Positions 47,901 through 56,703 of a DNA stretch of 64,000 nucleotides are shown here, one piece after another. Within the stretch, counting starts at the first letter, position 1; each line of letters starts with the position of its first letter. A program made the translations under genes and the position numbers. Source of the stretch: CAWDJT01 sp963828705 (lineage in GTDB: Bacteria > Desulfobacterota > Syntrophobacteria > Syntrophobacterales > Syntrophobacteraceae); assembly GCA_963828705.1 (NCBI GenBank), contig CAWHGA010000015.1, positions 36,190-100,189 of the forward strand, written 5' to 3'. The notes below the pieces were generated by a model that was given only the letters and a program-made list of their open reading frames with translations, ran no database searches and was not told the origin of the DNA.

Positions 47901-48251
47901 AACCGTCCCGGATCGGTCCATGAAATAGCAGATCGTGATTCGATGTTGGGCGGTGAAGTCGGCCAGAATCCTATTGGCGTCTTCAACATGCACCGCCGAT
48001 GGCGCCATTGCGAGTAAGTGGATGCTGGGATCGTGGGCCAACATCTCGGTGAGAAGCTTCTGGTATTGGAATGCACCTTCCAGGGTGGTTGCTGTGGACC
48101 GGGTTTGGTGGTCGAGTGCCCTGAGGACGTAGTGTCGAGTGCTGGCCACCAGCCGTTGTCCCACCATAGCGGCAAGCCCAAGGACCAGGACGAGCCAGAT
48201 GCTGACAATGGACAGGAACTTGAACTTGTATGCCCGAGATGAGCCTGCCAT
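44949..48251 (-). CDS. Hybrid sensor histidine kinase (Cache-PAS3-HisKA-HATPase-REC)
   Basis: Membrane-bound sensor kinase of about 1100 residues. The start at 48251 (MAGSSRAYKFKF) precedes TM1 and has AAAGGTGA upstream. A periplasmic dCache-like domain lies between TM1 and TM2 (YMAIALGGLLAVAIGGTFL). Three PAS domains follow (LFRTLYESSADAF, RYRTIFENLLDGYF, VMEEGVVFADAFD), then HisKA with phospho-His in ANMSHEIRTPMHA, HATPase (LLDNAIKFT, DTGIGIP, FGGTGLGLAIS), and a C-terminal REC (LLLAEDNLVNQ, LILMDIQMPDMDG, YISKPI). A phosphorelay partner with HPt is needed; the lone HPt at 17 kb is one possibility, as a guess. No response regulator is adjacent. Confidence 0.92.
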   Translation of the reverse strand: MAGSSRAYKFKFLSIVSIWLVLVLGLAAMVGQRLVASTRHYVLRALDHQTRSTATTLEGAFQYQKLLTEMLAHDPSIHLLAMAPSAVHVEDANRILADFTAQHRITICYFMDRSGTVLAASNHKTPYSFVGHDYSFREYFKEAMQGTISMSFHVGVTTGKRGLFVSYPVLVGEQLLGVLVTKDELDGLEEKFTASQALIMLVDANGVVLLSSQPQWEGLTIDPITPELRSTLLETRHYGDYQLRWSGIRFFHENPSAQIESREYFFKAQPLANIDWRLLAFTETYPVRQTQYMAIALGGLLAVAIGGTFLWIHQNRRINQKLTQSERLFRTLYESSADAFLLLDPTHGFIDCNDMALRLFGFKNRLSLRNKRPHELSPTFQPTGENSREAAVRLIAQTMLRGSGRFEWTHRRSDGSLIPTEVLLTRVDVDGKPILQVIMRDISDRKRMEDALRRSEERYRTIFENLLDGYFRRDIHGTLLFTNEKLADMLGYTTDEIVGKNMIVELYPDSSRMPEMMEAVREGGGRAVDYELKLKRKDGSLMVFSSNIQLFKDQEGNETGLEGVLRDITPRKRMEEELRLAKTQAELESARLASIISVMEEGVVFADAFDHIVEVNDYFCNFVGKQHHEVLHHSIWDIFQGELGERLRSIIKEYQGGERKHPASLDTTIDSSVVTVRTQAIFRGNQYEGVLINLVDITSLVEARIKAELASRTKSEFIANMSHEIRTPMHAIIGLGQILGEGSLTTEQSECLQMIQSSADHLLNIINEILDFSKIEAGKLELDHVQFALEETLHSVLGASAARIQDKNLRFIRDISPDMPAELVGDPVRLSQVLINLLDNAIKFTSEGHISFSIGIQELTSASALLRFSVADTGIGIPHEKLGAVFESFTQVDSSITRRFGGTGLGLAISRHLVESMGGHIWVESEEGKGSCFHFTARFALPEAAAMAVGVHLPTRAQAGPGITAQDSTTAFPSLHLLLAEDNLVNQRLAARVLGKHGHRVTVVENGLEVLKALELSRFDLILMDIQMPDMDGLEATRLIRQQEAISGNRIPIIALTAHALKGDRERCFDAGMDDYISKPIKVDQLLEAIEKWGIGTVVG

Positions 48252-48419
48252 TTTCACCTTTCCCACGGGAATTGCTTCAGTTGCGACTGGGCACCGGTCT
48301 GAAGCTCGAGTCAAAATGCTCCGGCATCAAAGTAGATGGTGTTTTGCGGCCCAGATGAAGAGCCCGCGGAAACCATATGCTCCAGGTAAGGAACCCTCAA
48401 CCATCCGGACGCCTCACAG

Positions 48420-49313
48420 CTACACTTCGAAACCGAATTCCACAAGGGCGCGGGGGTCCTTGCGCCAGTTCTTTTGGACGCGGACAAAGAGCCCCAAAAA
48501 AACGTGACAACCCAGCAGGTGTTCGATGTCCTGGCGGGCCTGCTTGCCGATCTCCTTGAGCATCGCCCCTTTCTTGCCGATGAGGATGCCCTTTTGGGAG
48601 TCGCGCTCGACATGGATCGTGGCTTCGATGTCTATGCGACGGGTCTTCGCGTCCTCGCGGAAGCTTTCAATGGTGACCGCAACCGCGTAGGGGATCTCCT
48701 GCTGGGCCAGGTGGAAGACCTTCTCCCGGATCAGTTCGGCAACCAGGAAACGTTCCGGCTGGTCCGTCAGTGAGTCTTCAGGGTAGTAATGAGGGCCTTC
48801 CGGCAGGCAACCAATGACTTCGGCCAGCAGTTGTGGCACACCGTCGCCCAGGAGCGCCGAGATAGGAACAATGGCGCGAAACGGGTGGAGTTCCCGATAA
48901 CGGTCAATGATGGGCAACAGACCGGTCTTTCGCACTAAATCGATCTTATTGATGGCCATGATGACCGGTGTGGAAATGCTTCGCAGGAACTGCAGGGCAT
49001 ATTCGTTGATATCTCGGTGAGCTTCTCCTGCTTCCACCAGGAAACAGATCACGTCCACGTCCTGCAGTGTGGCCAGGGCCGTTCGCATCAAGACCCGATT
49101 AAAAGAGTCCTGGGCCTTGTGGATCCCCGGAGTATCGAGAAAGATCATCTGACAATCCGGTCGCGTCAGGACGCCCAGAATGCGATTCCGCGTGGTCTGG
49201 GCCTTGGGGGAGGTGATCGATATCTTCTGCTGCAGGATGTGGTTCATCAGGGTGGACTTGCCCACATTGGCGGCGCCAATCAGAGCCACATATCCGGATC
49301 GAAATGCTGCCAT
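48420..49313 (-). CDS. era: GTPase Era
   Basis: Ribosome-assembly GTPase binding 16S rRNA. The start at 49313 (MAAFRSGYVALIG) has GCGAGG upstream; the longer frame adds an unlikely leader. It has P-loop GAANVGKST, where Ala-Ala replaces the usual Arg-Pro, switch TTRNRILG, G3 DTPGIH, G4 NKID, and the C-terminal KH domain with ILIGKKGAMLKEIGKQAR. Length is 297, usual. It lies downstream of rnc and the radical SAM gene, a gene order familiar from Geobacter relatives. Confidence 0.95.
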   Translation of the reverse strand: MAAFRSGYVALIGAANVGKSTLMNHILQQKISITSPKAQTTRNRILGVLTRPDCQMIFLDTPGIHKAQDSFNRVLMRTALATLQDVDVICFLVEAGEAHRDINEYALQFLRSISTPVIMAINKIDLVRKTGLLPIIDRYRELHPFRAIVPISALLGDGVPQLLAEVIGCLPEGPHYYPEDSLTDQPERFLVAELIREKVFHLAQQEIPYAVAVTIESFREDAKTRRIDIEATIHVERDSQKGILIGKKGAMLKEIGKQARQDIEHLLGCHVFLGLFVRVQKNWRKDPRALVEFGFEV

Positions 49314-49403
49314 GAAAACCTCGCTGTTCTTTAGGACGAATCGTTTGCCGAAACAGATCAAACCAAATCCATGTCATAATGAGAGTGGACGGACACTCCA
49401 GGA

Positions 49404-50447
49404 CTAATCTTCTCCGGCGTTTACGGCAAGAACAAAACTTCTGCCGTCTTCGTTGGCAACTCCTTCCACACGCACCTGCTTCAGGTCCCATTTCTGGCGC
49501 CAGTGGGTGAGGTTCTGACGTTTCCACCCGAGCACGTCACCGACGTGTCGCTGCCCCACACGCAGATTGATACAACCACCTGCCGGTGGAGATGGCCATT
49601 GCTGCAGGGTCGCATCAATTCTTCGGCGCCACCAGGCACTTCGAACCAACTGGCCAAATGCGGGGTGCCAGGGGCCGGCAACGCGTGTCATGCCGGAATC
49701 GATCCCCGATGAAAGCAATAGACCCATTCTGGCCACTGGAATCCCGGCCTGGAGGCAGGCATCGAAAGCCGGTACACACCAGGCGACCGCTTCATCAACC
49801 GTAAGCGGCTGGTAGCGGCCGTCGGCGGTCCATCGAGCCAGCTCGGTTCCAGGAAACACCAGTACAGGGTAGAAGCGAACAAAATCAGGGTTTCTGGCGA
49901 TGGTATCCAGGACCGAATCCAGGAATCGTTTGGGCGTATCGGCAGGAAGTCCCGACATGAGTTGCACGCCCAACTTCCACGGGTACTGCCGGAGTGATTC
50001 CATGGTTGCCAATGCCTGGTTTCTGCTGTAACCCCGGCGGCAGGTTTCCAGCACCGGGTCGGAAAGACTCTGGATTCCCAGTTCCACCGTGGTGATCGGA
50101 TATTGGGACAGGGTACCAAGGGTGTCTGCATCCAACATGTCCGGCCGTGTGGAAAAACGGATCCCGGTGAACAGCCCCTCTCGCACGTAACCTGCGGCCC
50201 ATTTGAGAAGTTGGTCGCGAAGATCGAGGGGCAAGCCGGTAAAAGTGCCGCCATAAAATGCGATCTCGCCCGGAACCGCCTCGATGCGGATGCGGTCAGC
50301 CAGTGACACCAGCTGGGCGGCTGCGCGCTCGAACCATGATTGGTCGTGTTCGACCGCCGTCACCGCTTGCTGATCACAGTAAATGCAACGAAAGGGACAA
50401 CCGGCAAAGGGCAAGAAAATGGGGTAGACCGGCGGTCTTCGCCTCAT
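49404..50447 (-). CDS. Radical SAM protein (ELP3-like)
   Basis: 347-residue radical SAM enzyme. Iron-sulfur motif CPFRCIYC (C-x3-C-x2-C) at about 17-24, followed by GEIAFYGGTFTGLP, TVELGIQSLSD and GLPADTPKRF, which match the ELP3/HemN-like class. There is no acetyltransferase domain. It overlaps rnc by four bases (ATGA), so the two are co-translated. The family member between rnc and era is common in deltaproteobacteria, but its reaction is, to my knowledge, not established; an RNA-modifying role would fit the neighbours. Confidence 0.85.
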   Translation of the reverse strand: MRRRPPVYPIFLPFAGCPFRCIYCDQQAVTAVEHDQSWFERAAAQLVSLADRIRIEAVPGEIAFYGGTFTGLPLDLRDQLLKWAAGYVREGLFTGIRFSTRPDMLDADTLGTLSQYPITTVELGIQSLSDPVLETCRRGYSRNQALATMESLRQYPWKLGVQLMSGLPADTPKRFLDSVLDTIARNPDFVRFYPVLVFPGTELARWTADGRYQPLTVDEAVAWCVPAFDACLQAGIPVARMGLLLSSGIDSGMTRVAGPWHPAFGQLVRSAWWRRRIDATLQQWPSPPAGGCINLRVGQRHVGDVLGWKRQNLTHWRQKWDLKQVRVEGVANEDGRSFVLAVNAGED

Positions 50448-51181
50448 GTCAAGTCCTTGAGGGCATCCGGGTCGTTTGCCAGTATTTCCAGTACTTTCTT
50501 CGCCGCCAGTTGCTGGGAATCCTTCTTGCTCTTCCCCACGCCATGAGCGAGTACCTGGCCCTGAACGGCGACACTCATATAGAAGAGCTTGTCGTGGTCA
50601 GGGCCTTCCTCTGCTTCCAGAGTGTAGACGGGGGTGAGTTTGAAACGGCTCTGGGTGATCTCCTGGAGCTGGGTTTTGTAGTCTTTGTCAAGGATCTCAA
50701 GGGGCCGTTCCAACCGCTGCGGGTCCAGATAGTGGGCAAAGATGGTTTCGACCACGCTGGTCGCGGCTTCCAGTCCCCCATCCAGGTACACGGCGGCCAG
50801 CAGCGCCTCCAGTGTGTCGGCCAGCAAAGAAGGTTTCTCGCGGCCCCGCGTGCCTTCCTCGCCTTTGCCGAGGAAGAGGTAGTCGCCCAGATTGAGCTCC
50901 ACGGCCACGATGGCTAACTCCCGTTCGTTGACCACGGCAGATCGCAGCCGCGACAGGCTGCCCTCGTTGTAGTGCGGGAAACGATTCCACAAAAGATGGC
51001 TCACTGCCAGACCCAGAACGGCATCACCGAGGAACTCCAGGGTTTCATTATCGCTCCATTCACTTCCGGGGTTCTCATTGATGTAGGACCGATGCATCAG
51101 GGCCTGCAGGAGCAGTCGGGGAGTGCGGAATCGATATTGAAGCGCAGATTGCAGCTCTTCGAGATTGGTTGCTTGCAGCAT
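50444..51181 (-). CDS. rnc: Ribonuclease III
   Basis: Double-stranded RNA endonuclease for rRNA and mRNA processing, 245 residues. Catalytic RIIID motif NETLEFLGDAVLGL, the second acidic site in LLADTLEALLAAVYLDGG, and a C-terminal dsRNA-binding domain (DYKTQLQE to GKSKKDSQQLAAKKVLEIL). Complete, normal length. First gene of the rnc-radical SAM-era unit. Confidence 0.96.
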   Translation of the reverse strand: MLQATNLEELQSALQYRFRTPRLLLQALMHRSYINENPGSEWSDNETLEFLGDAVLGLAVSHLLWNRFPHYNEGSLSRLRSAVVNERELAIVAVELNLGDYLFLGKGEEGTRGREKPSLLADTLEALLAAVYLDGGLEAATSVVETIFAHYLDPQRLERPLEILDKDYKTQLQEITQSRFKLTPVYTLEAEEGPDHDKLFYMSVAVQGQVLAHGVGKSKKDSQQLAAKKVLEILANDPDALKDLT

Positions 51182-51366
51182 AGGTTTCTGTTACCGTACC
51201 TGTGTGAGTTCCGAGTTTATCATGAGTTATCGGCAGCCTGGCTCGGCATGGCTGAATAACTTGACGCGGCAGGAGAAGTGCTCCCGTTTACATTGTAAGG
51301 GTCCAAGGCAAGGATGCAAAGCGCTTCTGCACAGTTCCTCGTGACAAAGGCACGGACGCAGTCCCT

Positions 51367-51957
51367 ATGTTAAGTTGGATCGGGCATCCGGAAACCACCG
51401 CCAAGCATTTCCTGTTTCTGGACCGGGACGGTGTTCTCAATTGGGACCGCCCCGACTATGTCAAAAACTGGGGTGAATTTCAATTTTGTCCCGATGCCCT
51501 GGCAGCGCTCCAGTGGCTTTGCCGGAAACAGGTTGCGGTGATTCTCATCAGTAACCAGTCGGCCTTGCACCGGGGCTACATGGGGTGGGACAGCTTCTGG
51601 CACCTGCACCACCAAATGATCCATCACATCCGTCAGGCGGGCGGGGACCTCCTCGCCGCCTTCTACTGTCCCCATCGTCCGGACGAGCAATGTTCCTGCC
51701 GCAAGCCGGCGCCAGGAATGCTGGAAAGCGCTGCCCGGGTGTTTGGGGTGGCTTTGGAGTCAGCCGTCATGATTGGGGACCGTTCCAGTGACCTGTTGGC
51801 AGCGAAGAACGCTGGTTGTCGTGCCGTTTTGCTGAATCGTTTCCTGCCATGTGCGGATCTTGTTGGAGCTGTGACCTCCGACCCGATCACGCCGGATGAC
51901 ACCTTCACATCTCTGCTGGATGCCGTCAGGGCTCTCTGTGGTGCACCATCCAGCTGA
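51367..51957 (+). CDS. gmhB: GmhB-type HAD phosphatase (heptose-1,7-bisphosphate phosphatase family)
   Basis: 196-residue HAD-IIIA phosphatase. Nucleophile motif FLDRDGVLNWD, motif II ISNQSA, Lys in CRKPAPGM, motif IV MIGDRSSDLLAAKNAG. The structural zinc loop CPHRPDEQCSC has the Cys-His-Cys-Cys pattern of GmhB. Its role would be dephosphorylation of D-glycero-D-manno-heptose-1,7-bisphosphate for LPS inner core, or of histidinol phosphate in related enzymes. No other heptose genes are adjacent, so the exact substrate is less certain than the family. Confidence 0.82.
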   Translation: MLSWIGHPETTAKHFLFLDRDGVLNWDRPDYVKNWGEFQFCPDALAALQWLCRKQVAVILISNQSALHRGYMGWDSFWHLHHQMIHHIRQAGGDLLAAFYCPHRPDEQCSCRKPAPGMLESAARVFGVALESAVMIGDRSSDLLAAKNAGCRAVLLNRFLPCADLVGAVTSDPITPDDTFTSLLDAVRALCGAPSS

Positions 51958-52059
51958 CACTGCGGGCCGCGGCTGCCGACTTGACAAACGACATCGCCGA
52001 GGCAGCAACGTCGCCACCAGCGATCATTGGGCTGGGTGGCCATTGAGAGGAGCTGTTGC

Positions 52060-53664
52060 ATGATCTGTGATCCGTCAAATCCGACCTCGCAAATCAAATG
52101 TCCCATAGAGAAACAAGGCATTCGGAACTACACACGGGTTTTCTACAATGCTACCAACCCGCTGCTTTATGAACAGGCGATCCGTCGTCAGGAAGGGCTG
52201 TTGGCCCGGCTTGGTCCTTTGGTGGTGCGCACCGGGCAGTTTACCGGCCGGGCTCCCAATGACAAGTTCATTGTCGAGGAACCCAGTTGCGCCGACAAGA
52301 TCTGGTGGGGTGAGGTGAATCGGCCTTTCCCCAGTGATAAATTTGAACATCTTTACCACCGCATGCTTGCTTACCTGCAGGGAAAAGAAATCTATGTGCA
52401 GGACTGCTTTGCCGGAGCGGACCCCCAATACCGCGTGCCCGTTCGGGTGGTGACGGAAATGGCCTGGCAAAGCATGTTCGCTCGTAACATGTTCATCCGC
52501 ATTTATGAACCGGAGATTCTCGCTTCCTTCGAACCGGAATACACCGTCCTGGCGGCCCCTCATTTCCAGGCAACGCCTGAATTGGACGGGACCCGTTCCC
52601 AGGCCTTTATTCTGGTCCACTTCGGCAAGAAGCTCATCCTCATTGGCGGGACAGGTTATGGTGGGGAAATCAAGAAATCCATCTTCACCATGATGAATTA
52701 CCTGCTACCCCAGCGAGGCGTTATGCCCATGCACTGTTCGGCCAATGTCGGCCGGGATGGCACCGCCGCCATCTTTTTCGGTCTCTCCGGGACCGGCAAG
52801 ACTTCGCTCTCGGCGGACCCGGACCGCCAGCTGGTGGGTGACGACGAGCACGGCTGGAGCGACGACGGGATTTTCAATTTTGAAGGCGGCTGCTATGCCA
52901 AGGTCATTCGCCTGTCACCCGAGGCGGAGCCCCAGATCTATCGCTGCACCCAGATGTTTGGCACTATTCTGGAAAACGTCACCATCGACAGCCACTCCCG
53001 GCGCCTGGACCTGGACGACGCCTCGCTTACCGAGAACACCCGGGCGGCATATCCTATCTACTACATCGACAACGCTTCCCCAACGGGTCTCGCTCCCCAT
53101 CCCCAACATGTCATTATGCTGACCTGCGACGCCTTCGGGGTGCTTCCACCCATCTCGCGGCTCACGCCTGAACAGGCCATGTACCATTTTCTTTCCGGCT
53201 ACACGGCCAAGGTGGCCGGTACCGAAGCCGGTGTCCTGGAACCCCAGGCCACGTTCAGCACCTGCTTCGGTGCTCCGTTCATGGCTTTGCCGCCCACCGT
53301 TTACGCCGGCCTACTGCGGGAGAGAATCATGCGACACCGCAGCGCCTGCTGGCTCATCAACACTGGTTGGACCGGCGGCGGTTACGGGGTAGGAGAGCGC
53401 ATCCCGATCGCCCATACCCGCAGCATGGTCCATGCCGCCTTGGGTGGTGCTCTGGATCGAGTGGCCTTTGAGACCGAGGAGCACTTTGGTTTGAGCGTTC
53501 CCACGCAGTGCCCGGAGGTTCCTTCCGAGTTGCTCAAACCAATGCTGACCTGGCAGGACAAGAGCGCTTATCTCCGACAGGCAGAACATTTGCGCCAACT
53601 CTTTCGCACAAATTTTAAGCCGTTTGAGGACGCGGTATCGGGCGCCGTCCGTACGGTGATGTGA
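52060..53664 (+). CDS. pckA: Phosphoenolpyruvate carboxykinase (ATP)
   Basis: Converts oxaloacetate and ATP to PEP and CO2 in gluconeogenesis. The start at 52060 (MICDPSNPTS) has GAGAGGAG upstream and yields 534 residues, the family length. Kinase-1a loop GLSGTGKTSLSADP, kinase-2 GDDEHGWSDDGIFNFEGGCYAK (two strings), RTGQFTGRAPNDKF for oxaloacetate, and GGYGVGERIP near the end are all present. Single gene, intact frame. Confidence 0.97.
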   Translation: MICDPSNPTSQIKCPIEKQGIRNYTRVFYNATNPLLYEQAIRRQEGLLARLGPLVVRTGQFTGRAPNDKFIVEEPSCADKIWWGEVNRPFPSDKFEHLYHRMLAYLQGKEIYVQDCFAGADPQYRVPVRVVTEMAWQSMFARNMFIRIYEPEILASFEPEYTVLAAPHFQATPELDGTRSQAFILVHFGKKLILIGGTGYGGEIKKSIFTMMNYLLPQRGVMPMHCSANVGRDGTAAIFFGLSGTGKTSLSADPDRQLVGDDEHGWSDDGIFNFEGGCYAKVIRLSPEAEPQIYRCTQMFGTILENVTIDSHSRRLDLDDASLTENTRAAYPIYYIDNASPTGLAPHPQHVIMLTCDAFGVLPPISRLTPEQAMYHFLSGYTAKVAGTEAGVLEPQATFSTCFGAPFMALPPTVYAGLLRERIMRHRSACWLINTGWTGGGYGVGERIPIAHTRSMVHAALGGALDRVAFETEEHFGLSVPTQCPEVPSELLKPMLTWQDKSAYLRQAEHLRQLFRTNFKPFEDAVSGAVRTVM

Positions 53665-53805
53665 GTTCCCCAATTGGTGAAGGGTTACTGCCAGGGATTC
53701 CCGGAGCAGACCAGGATGTTGGAGTGTTGGTTTGGGTAACGCGCCGCGGCCTATTGGTGCCGTGCAGGCATACGCTGCACGCTTGGACGACGATGAGGGT
53801 CCCAA

Positions 53806-54474
53806 ATGTTTTTCCCACCATTTCTCGTGTTCTTTCTGTTCGTCTTCGTGTTTCTGCTTTTTCTGGTTTTCAGTCTGGTCAAGGTCGGGGTCTTTGCCCT
53901 GGCTTTCCAGACTCTGGGATTTCATCCCGGGGTGCTGTTTTCGCTTCTTTCCCTGTGCATCATCGGAAGCATGATCAACATCCCGGTGCGCCGCATTCCC
54001 ATCACTCATGAACCTGAGGAGTGGGAAATCGTTTCCTTTTTCGGCATGCGGTTCCGACCGCCCCGGTGGCAGCAAAGACACATGGTTCTTGCGGTCAACG
54101 TCGGTGGCGCTATCATCCCCACCTTGTTGTCCATCTACCTCTGGAGGCAGACCGGAACCCCCATTCGCATGCTCATCGCGGTGGTCATTGAAACCTTCAT
54201 TGTCTACAAGCTGGCCCGACCGGTGCCCGGGATCGGCATTGCCACCCCCATGTTCGTTCCCCCGCTGTCCGCAGCGTTGATCGCCTATATTGTCAACAGC
54301 CAATGGGCGGCTGCCACCGCGTATGTGGCCGGGACGCTGGGCACCCTGATCGGTGCGGACCTGCTGAATCTTCACAAGATCCGCCAATTGAACGCACCGG
54401 TCGTATCTATCGGGGGGGCGGGGACTTTTGATGGTATATTCCTGACCGGGATTATTGCGGTCTTGCTATCGTAA
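53806..54474 (+). CDS. DUF1614 family membrane protein
   Basis: 222-residue integral membrane protein with about six hydrophobic segments, beginning with FFLFVFVFLLFLVFSLVKVG. Conserved DUF1614 features include NIPVRRIPI, NVGGAIIPTLLSIYL, RPVPGIGIATPMFVPPL and GADLLNL, with GGAGTFDGIFLTGI near the end. The function is unknown. It is likely translated from ATG 53806; it runs toward the ferredoxin gene, 100 bases away. Confidence 0.8.
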   Translation: MFFPPFLVFFLFVFVFLLFLVFSLVKVGVFALAFQTLGFHPGVLFSLLSLCIIGSMINIPVRRIPITHEPEEWEIVSFFGMRFRPPRWQQRHMVLAVNVGGAIIPTLLSIYLWRQTGTPIRMLIAVVIETFIVYKLARPVPGIGIATPMFVPPLSAALIAYIVNSQWAAATAYVAGTLGTLIGADLLNLHKIRQLNAPVVSIGGAGTFDGIFLTGIIAVLLS

Positions 54475-54580
54475 ATGTGAATCCCGTTCCACTGGTGGCG
54501 GGGCCAGGTCTATGGCGCGATGACAATGCTGTTCTTGGACAGTCGCTAATCGCGGATCTATCCAATGAGGAGGGAACAAC

Positions 54581-55732
54581 ATGGCCAGCAAGGTTTTTTT
54601 TAGCGATTTGCGAACCACCAACGACCGCAACCTGTTGGACAAAATCCGCGCTTTGATGGAAGCGTTGAAACCCGCGCGACGCCTGAAACGACGGACAACC
54701 ACGGCGATCAAGATCCATTTCGGAGAACGCGGCAACACCGCCTTCATCCGGCCCTTGCTAGTGCGTCCCATTGTGGACGTGGCCATTAAGGCCGGAAGCA
54801 AACCCTTTCTAACCGATGCCAATACCCTCTACGTTGGGTCTCGAGGCAACGCCGTGGACCACCTCAACACCGCCTTGGCTAACGGGTTTGCCTCATCGGT
54901 GGTGGGAGCGCCGGTGATCATTGCCGATGGCCTCGATGGTACCGATGAAGTGGCCGTGCCCGTCGCTCTCAAGCACTTCGAACAGGTCTACATCGGCTCG
55001 GCGGTGGCGCGTGCCACTAACCTGATTTCCCTGGCGCACTTCAAGCTGCATGAAATGTCGGGATTTGGCGGGACCCTGAAAAACATCGGGATGGGGGCTG
55101 CGTCGCGACGGGGGAAAATGGCCCAGCACTGTGATGTGGCGCCATTGGTCAATGGCCTAAAATGCGTGGGTTGTGGCTCCTGTGCGGCGGTCTGCGCCCA
55201 TGGGGCCATTACCCTTAAACACCGTGGCACGAATCCGGAAGCGGCGCCAGCCGGCGCCAAGAAGCTGGCGGAGATCAACGGTCAGCGCTGTGTGGGGTGC
55301 GGCATGTGTATCCACACCTGTCCGAACGGTGCCATCGATATCAACTGGGGGACGGCCTTGCCATCTTTCCTGGAGCGCATGGTGGAATACACCGTGGGGG
55401 CGCTCAAGGGCAAGGAGCAACGCTCTCTGTTTTTTAATTTTCTCACGCAGATTTCGCCGGCCTGCGACTGTTATCCCCACGCCGACGCGCCCATCGTCGC
55501 CGATATCGGCATCGTGGCCTCGCTTGATCCGGTTGCCATCGATCAGGCATCGGCGGATCTTCTCAACGCCCAAGCCGGATTGCCCTCGTCCTGCCTCGAC
55601 GGGGACGCTTTGAACCCTGGAAGCGACAAAATCCGCGCGGTCTATCCGGCGATTCCCTGGGAGCATCAACTGGAATATGCCGAACTAGTTGGGCTTGGGA
55701 CTCGCAGTTATGAACTCACCACGGTGACTTGA
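54581..55732 (+). CDS. DUF362 protein with two [4Fe-4S] ferredoxin motifs
   Basis: 383-residue protein. The N-terminal DUF362 domain (IKIHFGERGNTAFIRP, FLTDANTLYVGSRGNA) extends to about 180; a ferredoxin segment has CVGCGSCAAVC and CVGCGMCIHTC, giving two [4Fe-4S] sites. The DUF362 domain resumes at the C-terminus (CDCYPHADAPIVADIGI). GGAGG precedes ATG 54581. Relatives are frequent in anaerobes; the reaction is unknown, though electron transfer is implied by the clusters. Confidence 0.87.
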   Translation: MASKVFFSDLRTTNDRNLLDKIRALMEALKPARRLKRRTTTAIKIHFGERGNTAFIRPLLVRPIVDVAIKAGSKPFLTDANTLYVGSRGNAVDHLNTALANGFASSVVGAPVIIADGLDGTDEVAVPVALKHFEQVYIGSAVARATNLISLAHFKLHEMSGFGGTLKNIGMGAASRRGKMAQHCDVAPLVNGLKCVGCGSCAAVCAHGAITLKHRGTNPEAAPAGAKKLAEINGQRCVGCGMCIHTCPNGAIDINWGTALPSFLERMVEYTVGALKGKEQRSLFFNFLTQISPACDCYPHADAPIVADIGIVASLDPVAIDQASADLLNAQAGLPSSCLDGDALNPGSDKIRAVYPAIPWEHQLEYAELVGLGTRSYELTTVT

Positions 55733-55737
55733 AATGG

Positions 55738-55770
55738 TCGTGGGGATGCCGCTATTCGGCATCCCCACGA
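55738..55770. terminator. Perfect 14-bp bidirectional hairpin terminator
   Basis: TCGTGGGGATGCCG (55738-55751) and CGGCATCCCCACGA (55757-55770) flank a 5-base loop. It lies exactly between the convergent DUF362 gene (stop 55732) and yaiI-like gene (stop 55777). There is no T-tract, but the stem is very stable and the position is typical of a shared terminator. Confidence 0.75.
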
Positions 55771-55776
55771 TCACAG

Positions 55777-56274
55777 TCAACCTCGATCGGTGGAATCGTT
55801 TCGAACCCCGCCCTCACCCCGTTTGATACACTTGGTAAGCTCTCTGTCGAAGGTATCTGAAAACCGCTGCTTTTCTCTCTGTCCGAATTGTTTGGGACCG
55901 GGTGTGATGGTCCCGGCTTCGCGGATGTCATGCATGAAGTTCCTGATGGAAAGCCGTTCCCGGATGTTTTCTTCAGTGTAGAGTTCGCCGCGGGGGTTGA
56001 TGACAGTGACCCCTTTCGGGACAAGGGCAGACGCCAGGGGAATATCCTGAGTGACGGCAAAGTCGCACGCTTCGCCGTATTGCGCGATGTATTCATCGAC
56101 AACTTCCGGCCCCAAATCGACACGGACCGTTGAAACATAGGCCGAATCAGGAACGCTGATGTACTTGTTGGCAACAAAAACCGCAGGGATCTTGAGACGC
56201 CTGGCCGTCCGGATGATCAACTCCTTGATGTCGGCCGGACAGGCGTCAGCATCCACCCATATCTTCATACGCAA
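55777..56274 (-). CDS. UPF0178/YaiI-YqxD family protein
   Basis: 165-residue protein of the NYN-related UPF0178 family: KIWVDADACPADIKELI at the start (metal-binding Asp residues), VFVANKYISVP, VRVDLGPEVVDEYI, DFAVTQDIPLASALVPKG and PRGELYTEENIRERLSIR (18 residues). The family has a PIN-like fold, suggesting nuclease activity, but its role is not established. It overlaps the upstream small gene by 10 bases, suggesting coupling. Confidence 0.85.
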   Translation of the reverse strand: MRMKIWVDADACPADIKELIIRTARRLKIPAVFVANKYISVPDSAYVSTVRVDLGPEVVDEYIAQYGEACDFAVTQDIPLASALVPKGVTVINPRGELYTEENIRERLSIRNFMHDIREAGTITPGPKQFGQREKQRFSDTFDRELTKCIKRGEGGVRNDSTDRG

Positions 56275-56486
56275 TCCTCCGAGGCCGCCTCAATAACGGT
56301 CATCCGCTTGGGACGGACGCCAAAGCGACTGGCCCGCTGAATAATGTTGCCCTGTTCCCGTAGCGCAACCAATGCTACCGTCGATTCGAATCCAGGGCTG
56401 TGCCAGCTTTTGTCCCCGCTGATCGTCATCCCCTTCCTGATGGAATAACCTGGAGCATATACCCTTACCAATAATTTGGGAACCAT
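56265..56486 (-). CDS. Small hypothetical protein, 73 residues
   Basis: Open frame from ATG 56486, with GGAGTGAG immediately upstream, ending 10 bases inside the yaiI-like gene. The product (MVPKLLVRVYAPG to IEAASEDCV) is basic in the middle and has no motif or membrane segment I recognise. Position and ribosome-binding site favour translation. It could be the C-terminal remnant of a longer gene, since nothing recognisable lies upstream. Confidence 0.4.
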   Translation of the reverse strand: MVPKLLVRVYAPGYSIRKGMTISGDKSWHSPGFESTVALVALREQGNIIQRASRFGVRPKRMTVIEAASEDCV

Positions 56487-56703
56487 CTCACTCCAATCCC
56501 TGAATGCCGCAGGAGCCAACTTGTCCCTCCATCGGCAGACCCTGGGCAGTTCCCTGTGCCTGAGGGATGCGAACGATCTGCGGGATGACGTTTCGGGGAT
56601 CTACAGTTGTGAACAAATCCTCCCGGCATCTTCTTGCAGACTGCAATTGACGGTCATGGTCTTGGAAATGGATCACCCTTTGGGCCAACGATGATACGAT
56701 TTG